64,000 bases of DNA from Geosiphon pyriformis (GCA_016748015.1 JAAOMT010000523.1:1004423-1068422); one strand, 5' to 3'. Positions 1-12,470 are shown, counted from the stretch's first letter. A program made the numbers and translations. The notes: a model not told the origin generated them from the letters alone.

Positions 1-444
1 GCCATCATACTGAAAAAAAAAATTCACAAAAAAAACTATTAATTGAAATTCTGTTTATTATATAAAAGACTCAACCAAAACCTTTAGAAATTATCAATAT
101 TATTATCTATTGAACACCAAATTACAGGTTTGTTATTTGTTTCAACATCTTAAATAATTATTTATAATAACATCAAAGATAGTCTGATAAAAAATCCAGA
201 AATAAAGATAAAAATTTAAGAATAACTTACCAAAAAAACATGACTGCTAGAATAAACTGGCCATTATGCTAAAAAAAAAAATTTATGAAAGAAACCATCA
301 ATTAAATTTCTGTTTATTATACAAAAGCCTCAATTAAATCTTTTAAACTCCAAAATTTTTAGAAATTACCAATATTATCAGCTATTAAACACCAAATTAC
401 AGATTTGTTATTTGTTCTAACATTCCAAATAATTATTTGTAATA
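1..444 (+). repeat. Decayed LTR 3' end, tandemly duplicated
   Basis: Two successive copies (to about 169, and 170-444) match the last 270 or so bases of the LTR at 60579-61459, including the landmarks ATAGTCTG, CTTACC, TTCTGTTTATTATA, CACCAAATTAC and the end TTGTAATA. The second copy abuts sequence matching the gag of family A, so this LTR interrupts or replaces the true 5' end of the A' remnant. The base changes against the better copy are mostly C-to-T and G-to-A. The upstream part of the LTR lies outside the window. Confidence 0.7.
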
Positions 445-1502
445 CTGTTAACTTCATACAAGCAAACATCTTGACTGTCTTTCAAGGTATACAAACTGTT
501 TTAGAATAAAAAAACAATACTTTATTACTCTTATTCAGAGGTAATGCACAAGATTTAATTAAATAGTTAAATGACTTTGAAAAAACAGCTACAGTTAATT
601 AATACAATACTAATTACAAGTTCCAAATTGTTGGTAGTTATCTTTAAGATTTTTTTGTTATCTGGTTTTTACAAGAAACTAATATTAATATCCAGTAAAG
701 AATTATTAAATAGATATCAACAAATGCCAAAAAAAATAATATCTTTTTTACAATTCAGTTTGAAAACAAATTCAAAACTCCTATTTTGATTTTTAAATGG
801 CACATGAAATTAGAAAAAAGAATCTAAGGCTCAGAAAAAGTAGTAACTGAATACACTAAAGCAATAAGAAAGCTAATTAAACAAATAAACACTAAAAAAA
901 ACTGGAGAGAAAAGCAAAAGATTAAAAACTGATTTTTTATATGCTTTTTGGCCTTTTTTAGCCCTAAAAAACAATTTCACAATAGATATAACCATTGAAC
1001 TTGTTCAAAGAATTAAAGATAACCAAAAAATGTACTTAGGATCCACTCTTTTAGTTTTTGCTCCAGTTTCTGTTATGGCTCTTACTCCTCAAATGGCTGT
1101 TATTTCTTTTGCTGCTTATACTTAAAATTCTAATGAACAATTAATAGACAGACTTACAGCCAATTTTGCTTGGCTATTAGAGCCCTTAGCTTAAGCAGTA
1201 AAAAAAACTTAACAATCACAAAAATCCAGATTTAAACCATGTTTTAATCAGCCTTAGCAATTATTATATCAAAAACAGCAAAATTATGGCTCTCTTGTGT
1301 GTTATTACTGTGAATTAATTAGACACTTTTTAAGAAATTACAACAATTTTCTATTGTCTCTTTTAGCTCCTAAAATTAATAACAATCAAAACAATAGACT
1401 CAATAACAATAATGCTCTCAATCAAAAAACTAATCATGTCAATATCAATTTTTTTTAAAAAAATTTCTTAGTTAAAACTATTGTTTATTAGCCTTTAAAC
1501 TA
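445..1502 (+). pseudogene. Gag remnant of gypsy family A'
   Basis: This is a decayed nucleocapsid/capsid gene, collinear with the family A gag at 16687-18240 (opposite strand). It starts at the counterpart of the family A stretch with a Gln-Ala-Asn-Ile run and covers the capsid part (for example KAIRKLIKQ near 860-885). It ends with a degenerate zinc knuckle near 1300-1345, where the pattern is C-x2-C-x4-H-x4-Y, the last Cys being lost. Many stops and at least one frame change make it non-functional. The gag stop TAG follows directly on a conserved TTTAAAC. Identity rests on the alignment to family A, which I made by eye. Confidence 0.8.
1494..1500 (+). promoter_or_regulatory. Relic -1 frameshift heptamer TTTAAAC
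   Basis: In the gag frame the codons read CCT TTA AAC TAG TAA, so the heptamer T-TTA-AAC sits exactly in the X-XXY-YYZ phase and the gag stop follows at once. The same heptamer, phase and double stop occur in family A at 16690-16696. Confidence 0.6.
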
Positions 1503-2790
1503 GTAAACACACTTCCAAAGAGTAAGAATACAAACCAACTAGAAAAAAACTTTTTTTATGCTTTTAATCTAACTAATAATGATTATAATATAGATAAACT
1601 GGCAATCAACCTTTCTGATTTAACAAAAAAAAAAAATAAAGGTTAATTTTACTCTGAATCTTAATAAAGCTTCTATATTAACTGCTAACAACAATAAGTC
1701 ACCAAAAGTAAAAATCTTTAAAAATTTTCTAAAGCTGAAATCTTCAGAAATTGTACAAAAATCTGGTCCCTATTTTGTTGTTAAAATTTTATAGAAACAC
1801 CAGCTCATATTACCTTTGGCCAATTAATGACTCATCCATAGTTTAAAAAAGATTTTTACAAATTCTTGATTTCAAAAAAAAAAACACCCAAAACCAACAA
1901 ATACTCTTACCAATCTGAATTTGCTAACAACAGCAATATTACTTCTTTGATTTACAAAACCCAAGTGGCTGAATACTTTATTAATTTGATTTTAGACAGT
2001 AGATTATCTGTTAGTATAATTGCCAAAAATTTTCTTAAAGCCATTGGTAGAAAAATTAATAAACTTTCAATCAAACCAATGACTAATATACACAATGACA
2101 AAAAGAAAAGACTTGGTATTGCCAAAGCTATTCTTGTTTACATTAATGATATTAGCATTGAAACCAACATAGAAGTATTTAAAACCAAAGAATACACCAT
2201 AATTTTTGGCAAAAAATAACTTAAAAAAGCAAAAGTCTTACTTAATTATAAACTTTGTAAGCTAGCCATTAGATATAATAAAAAATTTATTGTGGTTAAG
2301 TACTACCATTAGATAACTCTTTCAGCACCCAAGCAAAACCAAGAAGAAAAACAATCAGATAAATCAGATGATGAAAAAAGTAATAAAAAAAAAGAACAAA
2401 AAAAAACTGTTGAATTTATTTACACTATCTTTATCAACAATAACAAACTATTAAATAATATTAAAGCTAACAAAAAGAAATTATTGTAAATAGCAAGCTA
2501 ATCTGTTGGCCATATTATAACATACTCAAAAAAATCTTTGAAAAAAAGTCTGAGAAGAAAGCCAAATACAGTTATTGGTATTATGATTCTTGTGTCTGGT
2601 GCTAGTGCAATAAGCTATTGTATTCTTCCAGTAATAAATGCAAATTCTACCTAATCTATTACAAGAATTGGGAATCTATTAGCTTAATACCAAAAGAAAA
2701 AATACAAGAAGTACAAAAGTTCTTTAAAAATAGACCACCAGAAATACAATCATTAATAATAAAGCAAAAAAAATCCTTTTCAGAAGAAAA
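1503..2790 (+). pseudogene. Protease region remnant of gypsy family A'
   Basis: This is the decayed pro region of pol, homologous to 15424-16690 on the other strand. The clearest stretch is 1866-2219, with an aspartic-protease-like flap around LILDSRLSVSII and a downstream GDKKKRLGIAKA-like block. The active site should read Asp-Ser/Thr-Gly; here the Asp is kept but Gly is Arg, and family A shows the same Arg. An acidic spacer (2340-2470) and a Cys-containing segment near 2585-2660 follow, as in family A. Typical changes are Trp to stop, Glu to Lys, Asp to Asn, and Pro to Ser or Leu, all readable as C-to-T or G-to-A. Confidence 0.75.
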
Positions 2791-3486
2791 AAAGATAAAC
2801 ATTAAAAATCTATTGGCTAAAAACAGCTTAGTTATCTCAAAAGAAGATAATACTCCTGGATGTATTCATGTGATACAATATACTATCATCATTAGAAAAA
2901 CCTGCCTTATTTATTTGAAGTCTTATTAATTTAATTGTTACAATAACAAGTTCATTAAGAAAGAAATAAACCAGATAAAAAACCTTGAATTCATACAAGA
3001 AACCAAGAGTAAATAGGCTTTTTAAGTAGTAATGATATTCAAAAAAAGTAGACTTTTACACTTTTGTGTTGATTATTATCAATTAAATATCATTATTAAA
3101 AGAAATATGTATTTACTTCCCAAAATTGATATAATACTAGACAAATTCAATAGTGCTGTTTTCTTCTCAACTATTGACTTAACTGCTGAATTTTGACAAG
3201 TAGAAATAAATTCAGAAAGCAAAAAAAAAACTGTCTTTATAATATTTACGAATTTACAGTTATGTTTTTTGGTTTTACTAATGCTTTTTTTACTTTTTAA
3301 TACTTAATGAAAAAAGTATTTAAATCAGTAAAAAAAAACTTTGTTCTAGTTTATTTGAACAACATAATAGTATACTTAAAAACCTGGGATAAATATCTTG
3401 AACATTTACAAAAAGTTTTTAATCTTTTTAGAAATGCTGGCTTCAAAATCAATTCTATCAAATCTTTTTTTGAATGACAATTTATC
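2791..3486 (+). pseudogene. Reverse transcriptase remnant of gypsy family A'
   Basis: The N-terminal two thirds of a Ty3/gypsy reverse transcriptase are recognisable by collinearity with 14450-15364 of family A: HFCVDYYQLN (near 3060-3090), FFSTIDLT (3170) and the catalytic box at about 3350. There the family A YLDDIIVYS has become YLNNIIVY, so both metal-binding Asp residues are Asn. A short deletion near 3240 breaks the frame. The sequence stops abruptly at 3486, where LTR sequence begins, so RNase H and integrase of this copy are missing. Confidence 0.8.
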
Positions 3487-3888
3487 TTAACCACACTGAA
3501 CCAATAGCCTTTAATCACAACTATTAACAAAATACTAATTTTTTAATTTTTTTTTAATTTTTTTTAATTTTTTTTGTTTTGTTTCTTTGTTGTTTACTAA
3601 TTAATTAAAAAATTAAGTACTAAGTAATTAACATCAAAAATAGTCTAATAAAAAACCCAGAAACAAGAATAGAAATTTAAGAATAGCTTACCAAAAAAAT
3701 ACAACTGTTAGAATAAATTGGTCATTACATTAAAAAAAAAATTCATGAAAAAAACTTTCAATTAAATTTCTGTTTATTATACAAAAAACTTAATCAAAAC
3801 CTTCAGAAACTACTATTATTAATAACTATTAAGCACTAAATTATGGGTTTGTTATTTGTTTTAACATCCTAAATAAATATTTATAACA
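3487..3888 (+). repeat. Truncated LTR (3' part), same family as 1-444
   Basis: It is homologous to the 3' half of the LTR at 60579-61459, starting at the TTAACC...AACAATAGC landmark and ending in TTATAACA. A T-rich tract (3540-3600) corresponds to a TTTCTTT-rich stretch of the better copy. The upstream half with its repeat block is absent. Confidence 0.65.
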
Positions 3889-5760
3889 ATGAATATACAG
3901 CAATAAGCTTTTAAAATATTAAAACAAAAACTTATAAAAGCTTTAGTTCTAATATATTTAGATTATAATAAGAGATTTATAATTGTTACTAATGCTTTTA
4001 GATTAGTATTAAAAACAGTATTATAACCAAAAAAATTTAATAAAAAAAAACATTTAAAAACATATGCCAATAAAAATTTAAGTTTAGCAAAAAAAAACTA
4101 TAAAACTTTAACACTAAAATATTTAACAATATATTAGACTGTAATTAAATAGAAAAAATATTTACATCAAAAGTTTAATATCTATACCAATCATAAAAAA
4201 TTAATACTACTAGCCAAAAAAATTAGCTAATAATAAAATTACCAAATAGAAAACCATACTTTTACTCTTTAAATATAAAATACATTATAAAATGAAAAAA
4301 AATAAAAATAATAATAGCTTATTATAAATAAAACAACTATAAACAAAAAAAACAACAACAAAAGAACAAAATAAATAATACAAATTATTAATAATTAGCT
4401 TATTATATTATTACTAGATAGTTTAAGAAAAAATTATTTTAAAATAAACAAAATAAAATTTATCAACAAGCCAAATATTATATTAATCACCAAAATATAT
4501 TATATTAAAAAAACCAATAAGATTTAAACAGTTTATTAAGAGTAATAAAAGAATAAAATAAAACAATATTATTTAATATGTATTCAGACTTAATAACAGG
4601 ATATTTTAATTGAAAGTTAACATTAAAAAAAGCTAAGCAATTGTATTATTGGCTTAAACATAAAACAATATATACAAAACTGTAATGTTTGTCAAAGAAA
4701 AAGAGAATAAAATCAAGTAAACTACTAAAACCAATTAAAATTAGACAATTATTTGATAAAATTAGAATTGATTTAATAGAATTATTATTAATAACAACCA
4801 AAGCAATTAATATATTGCTGTTGTCATAAATTATTTTACCAAATAGCCAGAAACTAGAGTTATATAAAAAGCTAATACAGAATTAATAGTTAAATTTATT
4901 TATTAAAACTTAATATGTTAATATAAATATTTAAAAAAATTATTATTAGATCAAAAAACTCATTTTGTAAACAGAATATTGGCAGAATTAAGCCAAAAAT
5001 TTGAAGTTAAAAAATCATTGTTATTATTATATTATCTATAAACAAATAGCTTAATTAAAAGATTTAATATAATATTATATAAAACATTAGCTAAAATTAG
5101 TCAAAAAAACCAAAAAAATAAAATATATTTATATTATTAATATTATTTACTTATTAAACAATAAAGCAAAATATTGTTTAAATAATACTATTTAAATTAA
5201 TATATAACAAAAGAGCAATATTGCTAATAAAAAGAAAAATAATAACATATCTAACAAAACCAATAATAAAAAACACATTTTAGACAACACTATTAAGATA
5301 AATATATAACTTAATAAAAATCTTGGAAAACAAAAAAAACAATAGCTAATTATATTAAAAAAACAAAAAAAATATAATAGTTAATTGTTAAATAAATCAG
5401 CTAAATTCAAGATTAAAAACAAAATATTTTTATATTATATAAAAACAAAAAAACAATAAAATAGAAAATTTAATCTAAAATATAATAGATTATTCTATAT
5501 TAAAAAAATGCTTGAAAATAGATTATATAAACTGCAACTAAAGAACAAATTTTTAACCAAAGCAGCATATAAAAATTAATTAAAGTTATATTATAGTAAA
5601 ATATTAGTAAACTTTAGTATATTACAATTAGAAACACAAAAAATATTAATTAAATCAGATGAAATTTTACAAGATTTAAAACCAATTATTATAATTGAAG
5701 CCAACATATTACAAAACTAAAAATTGTTATAAATATAATTAAAATATATCAAAAAAAAGA
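3889..5760 (+). pseudogene. Family D gypsy remnant: RNase H and integrase
   Basis: This is an extremely AT-rich relic. From about 3930 to 4200 the translation resembles RNase H (IIVTNAF, then the tail of a TNHKKL box). From about 4560 it follows an integrase: a MYSDLITGYF-like HHCC start, IRIDLIELL for the first catalytic Asp region (near 4760), LLDQKTHFVN for the second (4945-4980), a decayed NSLIKRFN for the Glu motif (about 5045), and an SH3-like tail with FYIKKVLENRLYKLQL near 5480-5540. The tail resembles family B more than family A. Stops are frequent. The same family returns at 62724-64000 on the other strand, with LLDQETYFMN at the equivalent place. Confidence 0.65.
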
Positions 5761-6411
5761 AATAATAGATAAAATATATACAACAGTACAATAGTTGTTT
5801 TAAATATTGAAAAAAAAAACTTAAACATAAAAATAACAGTTAACAAACAAAAAACTTGTTATAAAAACACTCAGAAAAACAAAACAGTTAAAAAAACTTC
5901 ATATAACAAAATACAAAAACAAAAAAATAACTATATAAAATAATTTATTAAAAAAGTGAAAAAAACTTTCAAAAATCCAATAACAAATATTTAATTAGAA
6001 ATGCTAATAAAAAAAGACTGAAAGACTTAAAAAAAACAGTTTTCAATAGCATACTGCTATTACTATTTGAGACAATAGCTAAATACTTAAATACTATATA
6101 TTAACAACTTTAAATAAATATTTAACAAACAAATAATACAACAAATATAACACTTTATTAGAAAAACAACTTAATAATTTATATAAAAGCAATTTACTAA
6201 CTATATACAATTTTCTATAAATATAAAAAAATACTATTATATTTAGTCATAAAAAATATAACAGTAAACCAATTAGAAAAAATAACCAATTCATAATTTG
6301 AAAAATTAAGAACAAAAGTTTTTAAGATCATAATAGAAAAAAATAAACAAATTTATTTAAGAAAAAAATCTAGAAAATTTTAACAAAGCTCAATATTAAA
6401 AAAAGAAATAT
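5761..6411 (+). other. AT-rich tail of family D remnant
   Basis: No reading frame or domain can be recognised here. Position downstream of integrase suggests the 3' part of family D, perhaps its own ORF3 or LTR, but the sequence is too decayed to show it. It ends at the terminus of the B' LTR. Confidence 0.3.
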
Positions 6412-7273
6412 TGTTATTAGAGGTTTTCAGTCTCTTTTTTTGGATGTTTTTAATGTTTATTTGCTGTAAATTCACGTTTTTCAAAAGTAGTTGAACCTCT
6501 AATAACTGAATTTATCTTCAAATTATCTCTTATAATTTGAACTGCTGGGCTTATAAGTAGAATGGCCAGTTACTTTATATAGTTACATTATAGTAAATGT
6601 CAACTCTTTCCCAGGAATTGCTTGTCTGGAAGCTCACTAAAATGTGTAGTTACTTTGCTGTAAAAGTCAACTCTTCTACAGGAATCTTATCTGTAGGCTA
6701 TTCTAATAATTATAATAAGAAAAAAAAAAAAATATATATATAAAAAAAGTAGAGTTTTATTAAGGAAAACGTTTTCTATTCAGGCCTGGAGTCACTAACA
6801 GATTACTGAAATTGGTAGCTAATCAATTTTAAAATGTTATTGTGTTTAAAGGAATTTCAAGTATAATAATCAAAGAATTGGGTTTTCAAATATTTAATTT
6901 TTATTTGAGATGTATAAAAAGTAATTTGTTTTAATTAAGGTATCTAAAGTAAAATACTATGGTAAGATATATTTTTTTGAAAAGAAAAGCTCTTTTTTTA
7001 TACAACTTGCTATAATACTAGTCTTTGAACTTGCAGCAAACTACAAGTTATTTCTCTGAACTATTGATTATTTCGGTGAATTTTCATCAATTTCGGCGAA
7101 TTTTGACTATATTAAATGGTTCAGAGTATTGTGTAATTTGATCATCTTAATTTTTATGGTACAAATCGAATTATTAATTAAATGATGATATTTGATAATT
7201 GATTAAATAATAAGTAATAATTGAAATTATAATAATATATATTAATTAATAGCTAAAAATTCTACTGGTAACA
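6412..7273 (-). repeat. 3' LTR of element B' (862 bp)
   Basis: Its + strand ends are TGTTATTAGAGG and CTACTGGTAACA, which correspond to the inverted termini of the 986-bp family B LTRs (TGTTACCAGA and TCTGGTAACA), so the element points leftwards. Shared internal landmarks are the block around 6540-6720 (AAGTAACTG..., AAGTCAACTC) and the GAACTATTG/TTCGGCGAATTTT repeat block near 7020-7110. It is shorter than the B LTR by deletion. It lies inside family D sequence. Confidence 0.85.
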
Positions 7274-7857
7274 TAATTTTTTCCTCAAAACTGAGCTCCA
7301 TCAAAGTCCAAATACTATCTGTAATGTTAAAATAGTGGTCCAAAATAATTGAAGTGATTTGGCCTGAAAATTGTTAAAATTTCAGTTCTGTAAGCTTTCC
7401 AATGTACTGAATCTTTATTGGATGAAGTATTGAATTTTGTAGAACGTTTTCACAAGTATTGAATAGATCATAGAGTCTAAAAGCTGCTCTAAGTTTGTAG
7501 CGAATATTTGTTGGTCCAGCTGCTGTCTTGAATTCATTGTGAATTTGTTTTTGTATAGCTTCAGAAGTAAGATTTGTTGTTTTAAGTTCTAGTTTTTGTT
7601 CATAAAGTGTTTTTCCAATATAAAAGTATCTATAAATAAGGGTATGTTTATTGTTCTGGTAATTGATTCCCAGTGTAACTTTTTGTGTTTTTTCTATAAA
7701 AGTAATAATTCTGAGAATTGTTTACTACTGGGACTGTGGTTTCTTTTTGAATATAATTAATTTGACTTCTATTAATCGTTATAAATAAGTCAGGAAGTGT
7801 TTTCAAAGTTAACATTAATTTTTGGAATATTTGTTGAATATTTCGAGAAATAATCAT
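7242..7857 (-). pseudogene. ORF3 remnant of element B' (env position)
   Basis: A frame of about 205 codons follows integrase and runs to the LTR. Residues 1-70 start MIISRNIQQIFQKLML and contain a LPDLFITIN segment. After a one-base shift near 7650 a second long open stretch (to 7242) includes KTAAGPTNIRYKLRAAFRLY and, near the end, DHYFNITDSIWTLMELSFEE. It has one internal stop. It passes through the purine-rich tract before the LTR and ends 32 bases inside the LTR. Its last 25 residues match the frame after the N gap of element B (47458-47574), and its start matches B at 47181. There is no signal peptide or clear membrane segment, so it is not an ordinary envelope protein. I do not recognise a function. 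Confidence 0.65.
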
Positions 7858-7989
7858 TATAAAAATGACTAATTAAAAAAAAATAAAGAAAATTATTTTT
7901 GGGTATGGGATTTTTATTTGTTTTTGGGTTTGAATGTTTTTTTTTTGTAATTATTTACTATTTTTGTTTTACATTTTGTGTATTTTCAA

Positions 7990-9420
7990 AGAGATTATTG
8001 TAAAAATTAAATTAAGTATTCAAGTTTGGTTGTTGTTTTATTATAACTATTGGTTTTAAATTTCGAAGAATATTTTTAGAATTAACTAAAGGGGAATGTA
8101 TACCAATTTGTGGAATTAATGATTCAGGATTGTTTCTGGAATAATAGTGCTTCAATCAATTTCTATATGCAATTTTTGATAGTACTTTGTCATTAAGTCT
8201 TAACTTGTATGATCCATTGTCTAATATTTCATAAATATAAAATGATCTATCCTATTTATGTTCAGATTTTCCACTCTATTGTTTTCAGCCTTAGTTCTGT
8301 GTAAAAGAACTTTATTTCCAATTTTAAATTCATTAGTAATTGGTAGAAGTTTGTTGTCATGCCTTTTTTTTTGTTGAGCTTAAAAATATTCAATATGAGT
8401 GGCTGCTATTTGTCTTTTTTCTTCCAGTATACTAAAAAGAGTGTATGCTCTTTTTTGGAGTGTTTTTTGAAAGTTTTCTTCATTGATTAATTGCACTGAA
8501 TATGTTTCTACTGTGAAATTAATTGGTAATATTGCTGTTTTTCCATAAGTTAGATCAAATGATATGTGTTTTATAATATCTTGTTTTAGTGTTTTGTATG
8601 CTAGTAACACTAATAGAACAAAGATATCTCATTCCTGCTCAAAATCAGTTGAGACTTTGGCTAAGAATTTACACAAGATTCTATTAAAATGTTTTACAAA
8701 TATATTTGTTTGGAGGTAATAAGGTAATAACAGAGGTCTTTTAATATTGAATTGTTCACAAATTTCTTGTATCAAGTTGTTTACAAAATGTGTTTCTTGA
8801 TTAGATAAAAGTTCAATTGGGCATTTATGTCTACAAATAATGTCTTTATAGATAAAATTTGCTATTCATTTTGTATCTGATTTTTGGATAATTCTAGCTT
8901 CTGGTCATTTGGTAAAATAATCTACTGCAACTGCAATATAACAATTTATTTGGATTGTAATAAATAATAGTTCGACTAAATCAATTCCAATTCTGTTAAA
9001 AAGTTGTCCAACTTTAATTGGATTTAAAGGTTTTGTAAAGTGAGTTCCTCTTCTTTTCTGACAACTATCATAAGATTCTACATATTGTTAAATGTCTTTT
9101 TGCATATGGAGCCAAAAATAATGTTCAAGAGTTCTTTAAATTGTTTCATCTCTTCTCAAGTGTGTTGAAGATAGATCTGTGTGCATGTTGTATAGGATTG
9201 TTTTTTTTTTATTTTTCTGTACTAATCTGAGTGGTTGGTTTGGGTTTCTACGATTTTTATAATAGATTTTGTTGTAGTATATAAAATATTGTTTGGATTG
9301 GTGTTGTAATCGATGTTTTTTACTTGAAGACCAATTTTCTGGCATGGTAAGAGTCTTCAAATAGTTTTTGATGTTGTTGTAATTTCTGGTATCTATTGTT
9401 GTTTGTTTATTTTGGTAGGT
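7990..9420 (-). pseudogene. Integrase remnant of element B'
   Basis: It is collinear with the integrase of element B (45678-47055). The N-terminal zinc domain lies at 9060-9360, the DDE core at about 8620-9010, and the motif downstream of the catalytic Glu at 8380-8610 (LAYKTLKQD...FDLTYGK). The C-terminal SH3-like part lies at about 8060-8370. Numerous stops and Cys-to-Tyr or Glu-to-Lys type changes show it is dead. Confidence 0.8.
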
Positions 9421-11200
9421 TGGTAAGTTGTGATGTAGTTGCTGTTGGTGTTAATTTTGTTTTATTCTTGAAAGACTATTAATATTGGTGTGTAGTTTTC
9501 TTGGTTTGTAATGTACAATATATTTGTAATCTGCTAAAAAATCATTTCATCAAGACTATTTGGCACTTTGTTCTATTTTCTTTTTATTAAGCCATTTGGG
9601 GCCAATATTGTTAGTTATGATGTCAAATTTTTTTCGATTTTTTAAGTATTGTTGAAAATGTTTAAGAGCCCAAATAACTGTGACAGCTTCTAATTCAGTT
9701 GAGCCATATTTGAGTTCTGTTGGTTTAAGTGTCCTATTAGTATAGACAATGACTTGCTCCTGACCATTTTCATCTAATTGTGATAGAATGGCACCAAATG
9801 CTATATGTAAAGTATTAGTGGCTAGTTGGAACCATTTGTTAAGCAAAAACTGAAGCTGTTGTCAATTTTGTTTTAAGAGTTTCAAAGACTTTCTGTTATT
9901 CCTTAGTTCATTAATATAATACGTTTTTGTTGGTAAGATAATTAAGTGGTTTGGCAATTTCTGAGAATTTTTTGATAAATTTTTGATAGTAGAAGACTAA
10001 TTCTACAAATTCTCATAGCTCTGTGGTGTTTTTGAGAGTTTAAAAGTTTTTAATAATACTGATTGTTCCAGAGTTTGGTTTAACTCCATTTTTGCTAACA
10101 ATATGTCCAAGAAAGATTAAACTTGTTTTTTTAAAATGACATCTTTTAATATTCAACTTCAGTCTTGTTTTCTGTAATCATTGAAAAACTTCTTACAGGT
10201 AAAAAAGATGGACTTCAAAGCTTGGTGAATATACATTAGTGTTATTAAGATAAACAATTACTGATTGCCATAAAAATCTTTCATATATAACATCCATGAG
10301 TTGTTGGAATATTGCTGGTGTATTGTAAAGTCTAAAAAACATAACATTGAACTTATAGTTTCCTCTTTGGATAGTAAATGCTGTTTTGGATCGATCTTTT
10401 GGGTCTATTTCGATTTGTTAATATCCATTTTTCAAGTCTAAAATTGAAAAGAACTTGGCTTTTTTTAGAGCATCTAGTATGTCATTAATTCTTGAAAAAG
10501 AATAGGCATCTCTAATTATTACACTGTTCAGTTGGCAATAGTCAACACAAAATCTGATTTTTTCATTTTTTTTTTAACTAAAACTATTGATAAGGTCTAA
10601 GGACTTCTTGATGATTGAATCAATTTATTATTAAGCATTTTCTGTACTTTTTCTCTAATGAATTGGTGGCTGGCAGGTTGCACTCAATAAGTTTGTTAAA
10701 GTTTTGGTGGAGCATTTTTTGTGTGGATTTGATGTTAAAAAATATCAGTTTTTTTCAGGTTATTGTTGTCTTTTGCAAATATATCAGCGAATTCAGCTAT
10801 TAACTGTTTCAATTGTTTTTGCTGTTGAGGTTCCAAGAAACTCATGTTGATTTAAGAGAGTTTTTCTTCCAAAAGATAGTAATTTTCAGTAGTAAAGATG
10901 TTGTTTGAATTGGAAAGTAGAGTATGTCTTACAATTTCAATAAAATTAGAGACAATTTGAGGGTTTTCATTTTGGAAAATATTGCTATATATGATTCCAA
11001 TTTCTAATTGATTTAATAAAATGATGGGGTAGTTGTTGAAATTGTAGAAAGTAACTCGAAATTTCTTTATTTTTTTTGATATATAGACATTTAGAATTAA
11101 GATTTTATGTTTTAAACAAATTTGTTCATTAGATTCAAAGATTTGTTGAGTGGTAGTAGCTTTTGAGCAAGTATAGATTTCGTGATGTTCTCCAAAAGGT
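9421..11200 (-). pseudogene. Reverse transcriptase and RNase H remnant of element B'
   Basis: It is homologous to 44019-45600 of element B. RNase H spans about 9450-9860 (a AFGAILSQLDENGQEQ segment at 9740-9800). The RT fingers and palm span about 9860-10660. The catalytic YLDD of element B is YLNN here (10225-10260), which abolishes metal binding. The region 10660-11200 matches the N-terminal RT extension of B (KELIAKFADIF-like near 10780-10830). Trp codons have repeatedly become TAA or TAG. The aligned changes are overwhelmingly transitions. Confidence 0.8.
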
Positions 11201-11760
11201 GATATGGTAATTGGTTAAAGAAGTTGAAGAATCTGGTAAGATTCATTTTGTGTATTAAGAGCTATGTTTACTAGAACTGTAAATTATCCAGTTAAACCAA
11301 AATCTTTGGTTTTTTTTTTACTTTTTCCTAATTGTTTTCTGTTTTTAACTGATTGTAAACCCAAAATGTTGATTAAAAGTAAGTAAATAGCTTAAGCAAT
11401 TTTTTCTGCATGCTCAATTTTGAATAGTTTGTTGATTTCATTTTGTAGCATAATTGTAATGTCTCCAATATATTTTGCATCTATAATTTCTCTTCTAACA
11501 TTGATTTTTTTGCTTGTCAATGATGATCAAGAAGCAATTTGTACCATTGCTCTTGGTGAAATTTCAAGAACAATTTTGAAATTGATTTTGGTGAGAGATT
11601 TTGGTTGAAGGATCAAGATATCTTTGTCAAGATATCATAAATCATATTCTGCATCAATTTTATAAGCTTTTTCAGGCTTGATTCTTTGACCATTATTGTC
11701 AAAATATTTAATTTTTAGAGCTGGTTAATTTCAGTAAGATAAATTGGAGTTGTTGTAATT
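11201..11760 (-). pseudogene. dUTPase remnant of element B'
   Basis: This is a decayed copy of the dUTPase found intact at 43330-43800. Motif 1 reads as an AEYDL-type sequence near 11630-11665. Motif 3 (IIDAKYIGD, about 11490-11515) keeps the Asp and Tyr. Motif 4 has lost its Gln to a stop (KIA*). Motif 5 is KDFGLTG (near 11290-11315) in place of GFGSTG. Its value is that it shows the domain was present in the family's ancestor, at the same place between protease and RT. Confidence 0.75.
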
Positions 11761-12470
11761 TTTTCTTCTGGCTTAGATTCTCTAAACTCAATTTCTTCTT
11801 GGTAATTTTTACTGGGCAAAGAGGTGTTAAGAGCATAACATTCTAAACACCATTTGTTATCACAAGACATGATGCATTTTTTACATAGTTGAATATTTAT
11901 TTGCTCTAATTGTTGAATTTGAGCTTCTTAGATTGAATAAGTGTGATTTGCAATTTGGTAGTAAGTTTCAACTTCATCTTTATAGTTAAATCTAGCTAAT
12001 TCTATAGTGTATTCAATGTATTCAGTTTTTTTTATTTGGTAAATATTTTCTTGTGTGGCTCCATTGATTAAAGCCATTGCTAGATTAAAGATTATTTCAG
12101 CATTATGAGGATAGTGGTAAAGTTTGTTAAAAGCACTGTTGTATGTTGTATCAAAGGGTGTTTTTCTTCTGATTTTTTCTGAAATTGATAGGACATATTG
12201 GCAGGTTTGATTACATACTCTTTCTCTCATTGTAATATCAATTCAGTTGTATTCTTCTGGTAGCATATCTCTACATGTAAGACAAAAAGTGTTGTTCTAT
12301 TTTCTGCTTCTTTTTGGGAATCCAAATCATTCTTTATAGCATGTTTTATAAAAATAGCAGGTGCAAGCTTCATATTTTTTTTTTGGAGATATACAAGCTT
12401 TCATAGATAAAAGCTTTTTTTTGCAATCTTTACATTTCAGTAGAATGTATGGTGGTTTTTTTTATGATTC
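11761..12470 (-). pseudogene. Cys-rich zinc module remnant of element B'
   Basis: It is homologous to 42600-43230 of element B. The best stretch (11928-12230) contains VCNQTCQYVLSISEKI, followed by an FNKLYHYPHNAEIIFNLAMA helix region. Other CxxC pairs at 12270-12440 are partly lost. It continues into the dUTPase remnant. On the upstream side it joins family A sequence rather than the expected protease of family B. Confidence 0.75.

Noticed and set aside
7242-7857. ORF3 as an envelope glycoprotein (retrovirus-like element)
   Set aside because: No signal peptide, no transmembrane span, no Cys pattern; the position alone does not make it an envelope.
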